In this document: positions 41,762-49,261 of the stretch, one piece after another | Position numbering within the stretch: position 1 is the first letter of the stretch | How the letters are laid out: each line of letters starts with the position of its first letter | From: JABDJX01 sp039942715 | GTDB lineage: Bacteria > Pseudomonadota > Alphaproteobacteria > Rhodobacterales > Rhodobacteraceae | Direction: 5' to 3' | Length of the DNA stretch: 64,000 nt | Assembly: GCA_039942715.1 (NCBI GenBank) | Contig: JBDVBY010000007.1 | Span: 124,001-188,000, forward strand | Translations under genes and position numbers: made by a program | The notes under the pieces: generated by a model | What the model saw: only the letters and a program-made list of their open reading frames with translations | What the model was told of the DNA's origin: nothing | Database searches by the model: none

Positions 41762-42391
41762 TTGACACAGACGCTTCATGAGGTCGCAGATCGGGTCTAT
41801 CCCGTTGGGCAGCACACCCGTAAACCTCCGACGTATCTGGACACCTACCAAAAGATTCTCGCACCTTACTGCGACCGCGAGGTGTCATTGCTGGAGCTAG
41901 GCGTTCATTCGGGGCATTCGCTGTTGCTGTGGCGCGAGTTCCTGCCGCGCGCGCGCATCACTGGGCTTGATATGCGCACCGCGCCCGAAAATATTTCGGG
42001 CTTGGATAACGTCACTTACATTAGCGGGCGCCAAGAAGACGTGGCCGTGTTGGATCAGGCAACGGCGGGAAACGGTCCTTTTGATCTGATCGTCGATGAC
42101 GCAAGCCACATCGGACGGTTAACCAAGGCCTCTTTTCAACATCTTTTCAGTCACTTGAAGCCTGGTGGTCTCTATATCTTTGAAGACATCGCTGCGTCCG
42201 TGCGCTTTCCCGATTGGCCTGATTACGCCCCGATGACGCGCACACCAGACGAGGGTGACCGCTTTCCAAGCTATGAAACCGGTATGATTGGCGTACTTAA
42301 ACAACTTGTTGACGATGCGGCCTTGGGCAAAGCTGACATCGCTTCGTTGACGTTTTATGCTTCGATGGCAGTGCTTACAAAACAAGGCTAA
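41762..42391 (+). CDS. class I SAM-dependent methyltransferase (Methyltransf_24-like)
   Basis: 209 residues with a TTG start at 41762, preceded by AAAGGG. SAM motif I is VSLLELGVHSGHSLLLWREF, then ITGLDMRTAPE, and FDLIVDDASHIGRLTKASFQ with LKPGGLYIFEDI resembles O-methyltransferases of macrolide and surface polysaccharide pathways. Substrate unknown. Ends four bases inside the convergent DnaE2 remnant. Confidence 0.82.
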   Translation: MTQTLHEVADRVYPVGQHTRKPPTYLDTYQKILAPYCDREVSLLELGVHSGHSLLLWREFLPRARITGLDMRTAPENISGLDNVTYISGRQEDVAVLDQATAGNGPFDLIVDDASHIGRLTKASFQHLFSHLKPGGLYIFEDIAASVRFPDWPDYAPMTRTPDEGDRFPSYETGMIGVLKQLVDDAALGKADIASLTFYASMAVLTKQG

Positions 42392-42777
42392 GGTTGATAG
42401 GCCGCGCGCACTTTGCCCGGGCGGATCAGATCATCCAGCATCCAGGATATATCCTCGATCTGTTCGGCAATCACATGGGTCACTCCACTTTCGCGCTGCA
42501 CGCGTCCCGTGATTCTAAGCGCACGCCCTGATATCACTGCACGGCGAAATTTCTCGTACATTTTGCGCCAGACAATCACGTTGGAAATCCCGGTTTCATC
42601 CTCCAGCGTAATAAAAATCACGCCCTTTGCGGTGCCGGGACGCTGGCGCACCAAAACCAACCCGGCCACAGCAACGCGCGCGCCATTGGGCGGCACATCA
42701 AGCTGATCATGCGGCAGGCACGCAGGCGGGCGCGGCCATTGGGGCGGTGCGGCAGATATCTCCATTGGAACAAACAT
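42388..42777 (-). pseudogene. C-terminal OB-fold remnant of an error-prone DNA polymerase (DnaE2-like)
   Basis: The ORF encodes about 130 residues. GARVAVAGLVLVRQRPGTAK, GVIFITLEDETGISNVIVW and GRVQRESGVTHVIAEQIEDI match the C-terminal OB domain of DnaE2/DnaE, normally residues about 950-1080 of a 1,050-1,100-residue protein. The polymerase, PHP and finger domains are missing, and no imuA/imuB gene is nearby. ATG 42777 makes it a possible stand-alone OB protein, but a deletion remnant is more likely. Confidence 0.65.
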
Positions 42778-42801
42778 AGAACATTTAAAAGCCTGTGCCA
42801 A

Positions 42802-42882
42802 TCCTTCTTCTTGGTGAAAATATCCCGGGGAGGTCTGGAGGGGCAGCGCCCCTCCAGTTGATCGACGCGCGCAAGCGCGGCG
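42802..42882 (+). repeat. hairpin repeat, copy 7 (orientation opposite to its neighbour)
   Basis: CTTCTTCTTGGTGAAAATAT, CCCGGGG, a perfect 10-bp-arm hairpin at 42835-42857 identical to copy 1, a TTGATCG tail and a CGCGC/CGCGG mini-hairpin. It is plus-oriented, but the gene before it (the DnaE2 remnant) is on the minus strand, so it has no same-strand gene in front. Confidence 0.72.
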
Positions 42883-42968
42883 AATTACGCCAAATAAACC
42901 CAAAGGGCTGGAATGATCCGCACATCCGCCTTAGGTAACCGCTCAAACACCATTACTTCGGAGCGATC

Positions 42969-43292
42969 ATGGCTAAGATCACCTATATTGAGCACAACGG
43001 AACCGAACATGTCGTCGACGTCCCCAACGGGTTAACTGTCATGGAAGGCGCGCGCGACAACGGCATTCCCGGCATCGAGGCTGATTGCGGCGGCGCTTGT
43101 GCCTGTTCGACCTGCCACGTTTACGTCCACCCCGACTGGGTCGAAAAACTTCCCGCAGTGGATGCGATGGAAGAAGATATGCTTGATTTTGCCTTTGAAC
43201 CCAAGCCTGAGCAATCACGCCTAACGTGCCAGCTTAAGGTCAGCGATGCCCTTGACGGGCTTGTGGTGCAAATGCCCGAAAAGCAAATCTGA
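42969..43292 (+). CDS. 2Fe-2S ferredoxin (adrenodoxin type)
   Basis: 107 residues. The cluster ligands lie in EADCGGACACSTCHVYV and the distal Cys in QSRLTCQL, the C-x5-C-x2-C pattern of adrenodoxin-like ferredoxins. IVV-rich beta strands frame it. It donates electrons to P450s or iron-sulfur assembly; a P450 gene lies 4 kb upstream. Overlaps the FG-GAP gene by one base. Confidence 0.93.
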   Translation: MAKITYIEHNGTEHVVDVPNGLTVMEGARDNGIPGIEADCGGACACSTCHVYVHPDWVEKLPAVDAMEEDMLDFAFEPKPEQSRLTCQLKVSDALDGLVVQMPEKQI

Positions 43293-43993
43293 TGTTGCGC
43301 GCCTGCGCAGTCGCATTGGCTCTAACTGCAGGGCAGGGCGCGGCTGAGGGCGTAAGCACGGCTGAATACGACGAGCCCACAACGCGCTATGCCCATGGCG
43401 TATTGGGCGATGCGATTGAACACGGCGCTTTGGTTGTTGAGACCACCAAAGGACGTCGGCTGAAGTTCGTTTTGCCCCAAAGCCGTGTGTTCGAAGATAC
43501 CGAACCCCGTGTGGTCGATGTCGACAATGACGGTTTCGCCGAAGTGGTCGTGGTCGAGTCCGATGCACGTCGCGGCGCGCGCCTGGCCATCTATGGTGTC
43601 GACGGACTGATCACAGCGAACGACTATATCGGCCAATCCAACCGTTGGTTAGCGCCCGTGGGCGTTGGCGCTGCTGATCTGGACGGCGACGGTTTGATCG
43701 AATTGGCTTTCGTAGATCGCCCGCATTTGGCGCGCACACTGAAAATATACCGCTATCAAGGTCGGCAACTGACACAAGTGGCCGCCTTTCCCGCCGTCAC
43801 CAATCATCGCATTGGCGAGCGCGATATTGCGGGCGGTATCCGCGATTGCGGAAAGGGGCCCGAACTGATCGTGGCAAATGCTTTCTGGACCGAAGTGCTG
43901 GCGTTGCGCTTTGACGGCCAAACCGTCAGCCAAACCCGTCTTGGCCCACACGACGGCCGCGCAAGTTTTGTCAAAGCGATGGCGTGTAAATAG
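43292..43993 (+). CDS. exported FG-GAP/VCBS repeat protein
   Basis: 233 residues. A short signal peptide (MLRACAVALALTAGQGAAEG) precedes beta-propeller repeats with Asp-rich calcium loops: VVDVDNDGFAEVVVVE and AADLDGDGLIELAFVD. Periplasmic or extracellular; function unknown. Starts on the last base of the ferredoxin stop, so they are probably co-translated. Confidence 0.82.
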   Translation: MLRACAVALALTAGQGAAEGVSTAEYDEPTTRYAHGVLGDAIEHGALVVETTKGRRLKFVLPQSRVFEDTEPRVVDVDNDGFAEVVVVESDARRGARLAIYGVDGLITANDYIGQSNRWLAPVGVGAADLDGDGLIELAFVDRPHLARTLKIYRYQGRQLTQVAAFPAVTNHRIGERDIAGGIRDCGKGPELIVANAFWTEVLALRFDGQTVSQTRLGPHDGRASFVKAMACK

Positions 43994-43995
43994 CC

Positions 43996-44180
43996 AAAAA
44001 AAAAGCGGCGACGCCAAGGGAGGAGAGGCGCCGCCGCGAAAATGACGTTGGCCCAAGGGAGGAGAGGGCCCATGTCGGTGGTCGGATACACCCGACCGGG
44101 TCTTAGATGCGGCTCCATCGGGAGGAGGTGATGTTGCCGCGTTACAGGGTCCATAAAGGGAGGAGAATGGACCCCGATCT
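43996..44180 (-). ncRNA. CcsR-like small-RNA array: hairpins with CUCCUCCC loops
   Basis: On the minus strand, 10-190 bases downstream of the DUF1127 stop, four hairpins each present CUCCUCCC in the loop: 44147-44174 (perfect 8-bp arms GGGTCCAT/ATGGACCC), 44109-44140 (GCGGC and CATC arms), 44049-44072 (TGG-CCC/GGGCCA) and 44005-44037 (long GC stem followed by nine T, plus 43996-44004, a strong terminator). A fifth hairpin without the motif is at 44080-44097. This matches CcsR RNAs of Rhodobacter, encoded behind a DUF1127 gene and induced by heat/oxidative-stress sigma factors. The loop complements ribosome-binding sequences, but its targets here are unknown. Confidence 0.85.
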
Positions 44181-44189
44181 CGGAATTCT

Positions 44190-44399
44190 TTAGCCTTCGT
44201 AGGCTGCCTGATAGGCAATGCTGCGAATGGTGGCACGGTTGATGCCCAGATCGTCAAGTTCACGCTCGCTCAGGCTTTCAAGCTCGCGGATGGTTGTGCG
44301 ATAAACGGTATACTGAGCGCGACGTGCGCGCAGGCCGTTAAAGATGTTGGCGACACGAGCGCCAAACGGGGCGGATGCTGTTGAGTTCATCGTAGTCAT
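44190..44399 (-). CDS. DUF1127 RNA-binding protein (CcaF1-like)
   Basis: 69 residues from ATG 44399, with GAAGGAAAC upstream. The C-terminal DUF1127 helix pair is YRTTIRELESLSERELDDLG then INRATIRSIAYQAAYEG; the N-terminus is basic (NGLRARRAQYTVYR). In Rhodobacter sphaeroides the equivalent protein CcaF1 binds RNA and affects maturation of the co-transcribed CcsR RNAs. Located directly upstream of the hairpin array, as there. A longer ORF to 44498 overlaps the promoter and is rejected. Confidence 0.92.
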   Translation of the reverse strand: MTTMNSTASAPFGARVANIFNGLRARRAQYTVYRTTIRELESLSERELDDLGINRATIRSIAYQAAYEG

Positions 44400-44493
44400 G
44401 TCAGTTTCCTTCGTTGCGGCAGGATTACCGCGTTGATGTTGATAAGAAGATAGGTGATTGCTGCAGATGCACAATAGCGCAAACATCAATGCT

Positions 44494-44514
44494 GCCATGC
44501 AGCATCTGCATGGC
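44494..44514. promoter_or_regulatory. 21-bp perfect palindrome upstream of the DUF1127/sRNA unit
   Basis: GCCATGCAG-CAT-CTGCATGGC: 9-bp arms, perfect, about 95 bases before the DUF1127 ATG. A partial copy (CTGCAGATGCA) lies at 44461-44471, nearer the gene. It could be a repressor or activator site, or a site shared with the divergent mrp promoter region (44400-44629). No known regulator match recognised. Confidence 0.5.
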
Positions 44515-44629
44515 TTCCGCTGCGTTAAGTCACAGAAATGCCTAAGTTTTTGGCAAATTGCCGCATTGTGGTTGTACCCGCGCCCAAAGAACGTGATCTA
44601 TGCAAAAGAACTAAGCAAAGGACGGTAAT

Positions 44630-45706
44630 ATGGCTGTGGAGCGTGCGGTAATTCTTGACAGGCTTGCCAACATTGAAGTTCCCGGTGGTGGAGATTTGGT
44701 CTCACGCGATTTGGTACGCGCGCTGCAAATCGAAGGTGATTCTGTCCGATTTGTCATTGAAGCCGCCTCTGCAGATGAAGCCCGCGCGCTGGAAGGGGTG
44801 CGCACTCAGGCCGAAGACGCCATGCGCGCGCTCGACGGTGTTGCCGCGGCCACGGTCGTCTTAACAGCCCATGCAGGCGCTCCCGAAGCGCCCAAGCCGC
44901 CGTCGCTAAAGGTGGGCGGTCATCCAAAGCCACAGCAAGGCGGACCCGCACCAGTTTCTGGCGTAGACCGCATCATTGCCATTGGCTCTGGCAAAGGCGG
45001 TGTGGGAAAATCCACTGTTTCGTCCAATCTTGCCGTTGCTTTGGCCAAAGAAGGTCGCCGCGTTGGTTTGCTGGATGCTGATATTTACGGACCAAGCCAG
45101 CCAAAAATGATGGGCGTCAACAAACGCCCGGCGTCGCCCGACGGCAAAACCATCATTCCGCTGCACGCCCATGGGGTCACGCTAATGTCGATCGGCTTTA
45201 TGGTCGACCCTGACAAGGCCGTCGTCTGGCGTGGTCCAATGTTGATGGGGGCGTTGCAACAGATGTTGGGGCAGGTGGAGTGGGGCGCGTTAGACGTTCT
45301 GATCATTGATCTTCCCCCCGGCACTGGTGATGTGCAACTGACCTTGTGCCAACGTACTGCTGTGACCGGCGCTATCATTGTCTCAACACCGCAAGACGTC
45401 GCCCTTTTGGACGCGCGCAAAGCTGCGGATATGTTCAACACTTTGAACACACCCATTCTTGGGCTCATCGAAAATATGTCGACGTATGTGTGCCCCGACT
45501 GCGGGAGCGAAGCACATTTATTTGGCCATGGCGGTGTAAAAAACGAAGCTGAAAGGCTTGGCGTTCCGTTCTTGGGCGAAATTCCCCTGTCTTTGGATGT
45601 GCGCATCGCAGGAGACAGCGGCGCACCTGTTGCCTTGCAGGACGGACCGGTTGCTAATGCCTATACCGCATTGGCCAAACGTCTGATCGGCGGAGGCATG
45701 GGATAA
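44630..45706 (+). CDS. mrp: Mrp/ApbC family iron-sulfur cluster carrier ATPase
   Basis: 358 residues. An N-terminal DUF59/MIP18-like domain (about 5-90) precedes the deviant Walker A GSGKGGVGKSTVSSNLAVAL (KGGVGKS, P-loop ATPase of the SIMIBI class). LLDADIYGPSQPKMMG is the Walker A-prime region, and the cluster-binding CxxC is in STYVCPDCGSEAHLFG. It delivers Fe-S clusters to apo-proteins. Overlaps the SMI1/KNR4 gene by one base. Confidence 0.93.
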   Translation: MAVERAVILDRLANIEVPGGGDLVSRDLVRALQIEGDSVRFVIEAASADEARALEGVRTQAEDAMRALDGVAAATVVLTAHAGAPEAPKPPSLKVGGHPKPQQGGPAPVSGVDRIIAIGSGKGGVGKSTVSSNLAVALAKEGRRVGLLDADIYGPSQPKMMGVNKRPASPDGKTIIPLHAHGVTLMSIGFMVDPDKAVVWRGPMLMGALQQMLGQVEWGALDVLIIDLPPGTGDVQLTLCQRTAVTGAIIVSTPQDVALLDARKAADMFNTLNTPILGLIENMSTYVCPDCGSEAHLFGHGGVKNEAERLGVPFLGEIPLSLDVRIAGDSGAPVALQDGPVANAYTALAKRLIGGGMG

Positions 45707-46431
45707 TGCTGCGCCCCGGTTTTCAGGCATATCTTGCGCAGTTTCGCGCATTATCGGAAGCGTATTGGTCCACACATGTCGAGCGTTCGTTAGAATATTT
45801 CCGCGAACGTGATGTGGGTGGGGCGACTTGGGCCGCTGACACAGCCTGGAAACCCGGCATGTCTCAGGCCGAAATTGATGCGATTGAGCAATCCTTTGGC
45901 GCAAAGTTCCCCGAAGAATACCGCGCATTCCTTGCCACTTTGAACGCCGCAAATAAACCGGCCATCTGGTATTTATTTAAAGGGGATACGTTACATCAGG
46001 CTCCACCTCGGCACATTTTCACTGATTGGGTGGACGGCATTCCAGATATCAAACGTACCTATGACGATTTGATCGCGGGCATTTTGTTTGATGTGGAAAC
46101 CAACGCTTTTTGGCAAGATGACTGGGGGGATCGCCCAAGTGATCCGGATAAACAGCGCGACCATGTCATCGATCTTTTTGACGCGGCTCCAAAGCTGATC
46201 CCGCTTCACAGTCATCGTTTTTTGGTGGCAGGGCTTGATCTTGAGCCCGCACCGGTGCTGTCGGTTATGCAAACTGACGTCATCTATTATGCCGATTGCA
46301 TCGAAGATTGTTTGGCGGCGGATTTCCCTGATTTGGCTCCGGGATTGGAACCCTCCGAGATTACAATTGACGAACAAGCTTGCTTTAGCGCCTTACGCGC
46401 CGTGCCGTTTTGGGGATCGCTTTTGTCTTAA
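45706..46431 (+). CDS. SMI1/KNR4 (SUKH) family protein
   Basis: 241 residues. The SMI1/KNR4 core is seen in WKPGMSQAEIDAIEQSFGAK, then FPEEYRAFLATLNAANKPAI, and later KLIPLHSHRFLVAG with PVLSVMQTDVIYYAD. In bacteria SUKH domains often act as immunity proteins against nuclease toxins, but no toxin gene is next to it. The ATG overlaps the mrp stop, so the two are co-translated. Confidence 0.82.
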   Translation: MLRPGFQAYLAQFRALSEAYWSTHVERSLEYFRERDVGGATWAADTAWKPGMSQAEIDAIEQSFGAKFPEEYRAFLATLNAANKPAIWYLFKGDTLHQAPPRHIFTDWVDGIPDIKRTYDDLIAGILFDVETNAFWQDDWGDRPSDPDKQRDHVIDLFDAAPKLIPLHSHRFLVAGLDLEPAPVLSVMQTDVIYYADCIEDCLAADFPDLAPGLEPSEITIDEQACFSALRAVPFWGSLLS

Positions 46432-46514
46432 GCTGGTCACGGATCGGCGGTTTCATTCTCTCGCGCTCAAGCTTTTCCTTTCATAACAGCGCGCTTCTTG
46501 CCATAAGGCCCGCG

Positions 46515-46655
46515 ATGACAAACCGGATCGCACTTGGGCTGGGACTATTCCTAGCATTGGCCTTTGTGGTGAATTACGCGCTTGGGCTTGAAGGCCACAT
46601 CTATTTGGCTCGCAAGTTTCTTGATCTGATCCGGCTACTCGCCTTTTGGCGATAA
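46515..46655 (+). CDS. small membrane protein upstream of gap
   Basis: 46 residues (MTNRIALGLGLFLALAFVVN then YALGLEGHIYLARKFLDLIR and LLAFWR). One N-terminal membrane helix, then an amphipathic segment ending in Trp-Arg. The gene ends 21 bases before gap, suggesting an operon. I recall similar short ORFs ahead of gap in Rhodobacteraceae, but cannot verify this. Confidence 0.6.
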   Translation: MTNRIALGLGLFLALAFVVNYALGLEGHIYLARKFLDLIRLLAFWR

Positions 46656-46676
46656 GGGAACACGAAGGAGAAAAAC

Positions 46677-47684
46677 GTGGCAGCAGTTAAAGTAGCAATC
46701 AATGGATTTGGACGTATTGGCCGTAATGTATTGCGCGCCATCATTGAATCGGGTCGCAAAGATATCGACGTGATCGCGATCAACGATCTGGGGCCAGTGG
46801 AAACCAACGCGCATTTGCTGCGTTACGACAGTGTGCATGGCCGTTTCCCAATCAAGGTAAAATCTGGCAAAGGCTGGATCGATGTGGGCCGTGGTAAAAT
46901 CAAGGTCACAGCCGAACGCAATCCGGCTGATCTGCCTTGGGCAGACGTTGATGTGGTGATGGAGTGCACCGGCATTTTTACTTCGAAAGAGGCGTGTCAG
47001 GCGCACCTCGAAAACGGTTCAAGCCGCGTTCTGATTTCCGCCCCCGGCGCGGATGCTGACAAAACAATCGTCTACGGTGTGAACCACAAGACGCTGACGA
47101 AAAAAGACATCGTTGTCTCGAACGCGTCCTGCACGACCAACTGCCTCAGCCCTGTTGCACAGGTTCTGAACGCAACCGTGGGCATCAAAAAGGGTTTTAT
47201 GACCACGATCCACAGCTACACTGGTGATCAGCCAACGCTGGATACGATGCATAAGGATCTCTACCGCGCGCGTGCAGCAGCCTTGAACATGATCCCAACA
47301 TCAACTGGCGCGGCGAAAGCTGTTGGTCTGGTTCTGCCCGAGCTTAAGGGCAAGCTGGATGGCGTCGCGATCCGTGTGCCAACGCCAAACGTCTCGGTCG
47401 TGGACCTGACATTTGAATCTAAGAAAAAGACCACCGCCGAGGCCGTGAACGAGGCAATCAAAGCAGCTTCCAAGAAAGGCCCGCTCAAAGGCATCCTTGG
47501 GTACACTGAAGAAAAGCTGGTCTCTTGCGATTTCAATCACGACCCGCATTCCTCGATCTTCCACGCCGAACAGACCCGCGTGATGGAAGGCAACATGGTG
47601 CGTATTTTGACGTGGTACGACAACGAATGGGGCTTCTCTAACCGCATGGGCGACACCGCCGTTGCGATGGGCCGCCTGATCTAA
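46677..47684 (+). CDS. gap: glyceraldehyde-3-phosphate dehydrogenase, type I
   Basis: 335 residues with a GTG start at 46677, preceded by GAAGGAGAA. NAD-binding NGFGRIGRNVLRA opens the protein, the active-site Cys is in SNASCTTNCLSPV, and VPTPNVSVVDLT with WYDNEWGFSNRMGD complete the C-terminal domain. Oxidises glyceraldehyde-3-phosphate in glycolysis, or runs in reverse in gluconeogenesis. Confidence 0.97.
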   Translation: MAAVKVAINGFGRIGRNVLRAIIESGRKDIDVIAINDLGPVETNAHLLRYDSVHGRFPIKVKSGKGWIDVGRGKIKVTAERNPADLPWADVDVVMECTGIFTSKEACQAHLENGSSRVLISAPGADADKTIVYGVNHKTLTKKDIVVSNASCTTNCLSPVAQVLNATVGIKKGFMTTIHSYTGDQPTLDTMHKDLYRARAAALNMIPTSTGAAKAVGLVLPELKGKLDGVAIRVPTPNVSVVDLTFESKKKTTAEAVNEAIKAASKKGPLKGILGYTEEKLVSCDFNHDPHSSIFHAEQTRVMEGNMVRILTWYDNEWGFSNRMGDTAVAMGRLI

Positions 47685-47705
47685 GAGCTTGGCTCTTACG
47701 AATGA

Positions 47706-47748
47706 GAAAGGCGCGTGCAGGGGCAACTTGCATGCGCCTTTCGCTTTT
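47706..47748 (+). terminator. Rho-independent terminator after gap
   Basis: GAAAGGCGC-GTGCA / TGCAT-GCGCCTTTC, 14 pairs with one G-T wobble, a 9-base loop, then GCTTTT. The stem starts 22 bases after the gap stop. Confidence 0.82.
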
Positions 47749-47817
47749 AGAGCCCAAGGGTTGGAAATTGCGCGCAAGCAGTGTAATTTAAAGCCTTCAC
47801 CGCCTTGGGGGGCAAAC

Positions 47818-48387
47818 GTGTTTCGACTGACAGCGTTTCTTTGTGCGACGATCTTTGCTTTGCCAGCAATGGCGGATCAGGCGCGTCTGAAGGCGTTCGC
47901 CAAGCAAACCTCTGTGCTCGATAGCCGGGCTGCATCGCAATACGCCAACTCGGTGCGCCTGCAACCGCGCGAGGTTATGATCCCCGGCACACCCGGCGCT
48001 GTGCCGAAATTCACTGGCAACTATCGCGGTAAATATCTAAGCGCGGCACGCAAAGCAGCCCGCAAACATGGCATACCCGAGGATTTGTTTCTGCGCCTTG
48101 TGCAACAAGAAAGCGGCTGGAACCCAAAGGCGCTCTCGCACAAGGGCGCGATTGGACTGGCACAACTGATGCCCGGCACCGCGCGTAGCCTGCAGGTGAA
48201 CCCAAACAATCCAGTGGAAAACCTCGAAGGCGGCGCGCGATATCTTGCAACGCAATATCGCAAGTTCCGCTCGTGGCGTTTGGCACTCGCGGCCTACAAC
48301 GCCGGACCGGGCGCGGTTGAAAAACATGGCGGCGTGCCCCCATATCGTGAAACACAAGGTTATGTGCGCGCGATTTTAGGATCCTAA
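47818..48387 (+). CDS. lytic transglycosylase (SLT domain)
   Basis: 189 residues from GTG 47818, which starts a signal peptide (VFRLTAFLCATIFALPAMA). The SLT catalytic Glu lies in LVQQESGWNPKALSHKGAIG, and the LAQLMPGTARSLQVN and LALAAYNAGPGAVEKHGG motifs follow. It cleaves peptidoglycan glycan strands in the periplasm, releasing anhydromuropeptides. Followed four bases later by rlmE. Confidence 0.92.
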   Translation: MFRLTAFLCATIFALPAMADQARLKAFAKQTSVLDSRAASQYANSVRLQPREVMIPGTPGAVPKFTGNYRGKYLSAARKAARKHGIPEDLFLRLVQQESGWNPKALSHKGAIGLAQLMPGTARSLQVNPNNPVENLEGGARYLATQYRKFRSWRLALAAYNAGPGAVEKHGGVPPYRETQGYVRAILGS

Positions 48388-48391
48388 GACG

Positions 48392-49102
48392 ATGGTAAAG
48401 AAAACAAGCGGACGCGGCCAACGCGATCTGCGCGTGCGGGTAAAAACCGCGCGGGGTCGCAAACTGTCGTCCAAACTGTGGCTGGAACGCCAGCTAAACG
48501 ACCCTTACGTGAAACGTGCACAAGACGAAGGCTTTCGCGGCCGTGCTGCGTTCAAAATCTGGGAAATTGACGACAAATACCGCTTTCTCGTGCCCGGCGC
48601 GCGCGTTGTTGACCTTGGCTGTGCCCCAGGTGGCTGGTGTCAGGTTGCCGTCAAGCGCGTAAATGCATTGGGCGACCGCCACGGCAAAGCGCAGGGCACT
48701 GTTCTGGGCATCGACTTACAAGAGGTCGAGCCGATTGCAGGGGCCGAAATCCACGTGCTCGACTTTATGGAAGACGATGCGGACACAAAGGTCAAAGCGT
48801 GGCTGGGCGGGCAAGCCGATGTGGTGATGTCTGACATGGCAGCATCAGCCTCGGGGCACAAACAAACCGACCATTTGCGTATCATTGCGCTCTGCGAGGC
48901 CGCCGCCGAACTGGCCTTTGATGTGCTGGACGAGGGCGGCACCTTCGTTGCCAAAGTGCTGGCGGGCGGCGCAGAAGGCACGCTTCAGGCCGAGCTAAAA
49001 CGCCGTTTCACCAAAGTCGCCAATTTCAAACCCCCCGCATCCCGGTCAGACTCATCGGAAAAATTCGTCGTCGCCACCGGCTTCCGCGGACGCGATATCT
49101 AA
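48392..49102 (+). CDS. rlmE: 23S rRNA 2-prime-O-ribose U2552 methyltransferase
   Basis: 236 residues. SAM motif DLGCAPGGWCQVAVKRV, catalytic-tetrad region DVVMSDMAASASGHKQTDHL, and the GGTFVAKVLAGGAEGTLQAE and RSDSSEKFVVATGFRG segments are typical of RlmE/FtsJ/RrmJ. It methylates the ribosomal A-loop; loss impairs 50S assembly in other bacteria. An N-terminal basic extension (KKTSGRGQRDLRVRVKTARG) is present. Confidence 0.93.
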   Translation: MVKKTSGRGQRDLRVRVKTARGRKLSSKLWLERQLNDPYVKRAQDEGFRGRAAFKIWEIDDKYRFLVPGARVVDLGCAPGGWCQVAVKRVNALGDRHGKAQGTVLGIDLQEVEPIAGAEIHVLDFMEDDADTKVKAWLGGQADVVMSDMAASASGHKQTDHLRIIALCEAAAELAFDVLDEGGTFVAKVLAGGAEGTLQAELKRRFTKVANFKPPASRSDSSEKFVVATGFRGRDI

Positions 49103-49111
49103 CAATTTAAG

Positions 49112-49200
49112 TCAATTTTCAGTTTCTTCTGTCCAAAAAATACCTTGGGGTGAATTGGACGAAGTCCAAGAGGGGCAACGCCCCCGCCACCACAAGTGCC
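49112..49200 (+). repeat. stop-adjacent hairpin repeat, copy 8
   Basis: After rlmE: TTTCTTCTGTCCAAAAAATA, CCTTGGGG, then two hairpins, TTGGAC-GAA-GTCCAA and GGGG-CAACG-CCCC. A more divergent copy with the order of strong and weak hairpins changed. Confidence 0.6.
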
Positions 49201-49261
49201 GCCGCGTGATTGCATCGGTGCACGCAATTCCTTAAGCCAGTAAAAAAGAACGAGGCTTGGC

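Noticed and set aside
43996..44180. CRISPR array or tandem ribosome-binding sites (repeated GGGAGGAG on the plus strand)
   Set aside because: The repeats are only 8 bases, the spacing is irregular, and each sits in the loop of a different stem; the minus-strand sRNA reading explains all of them.
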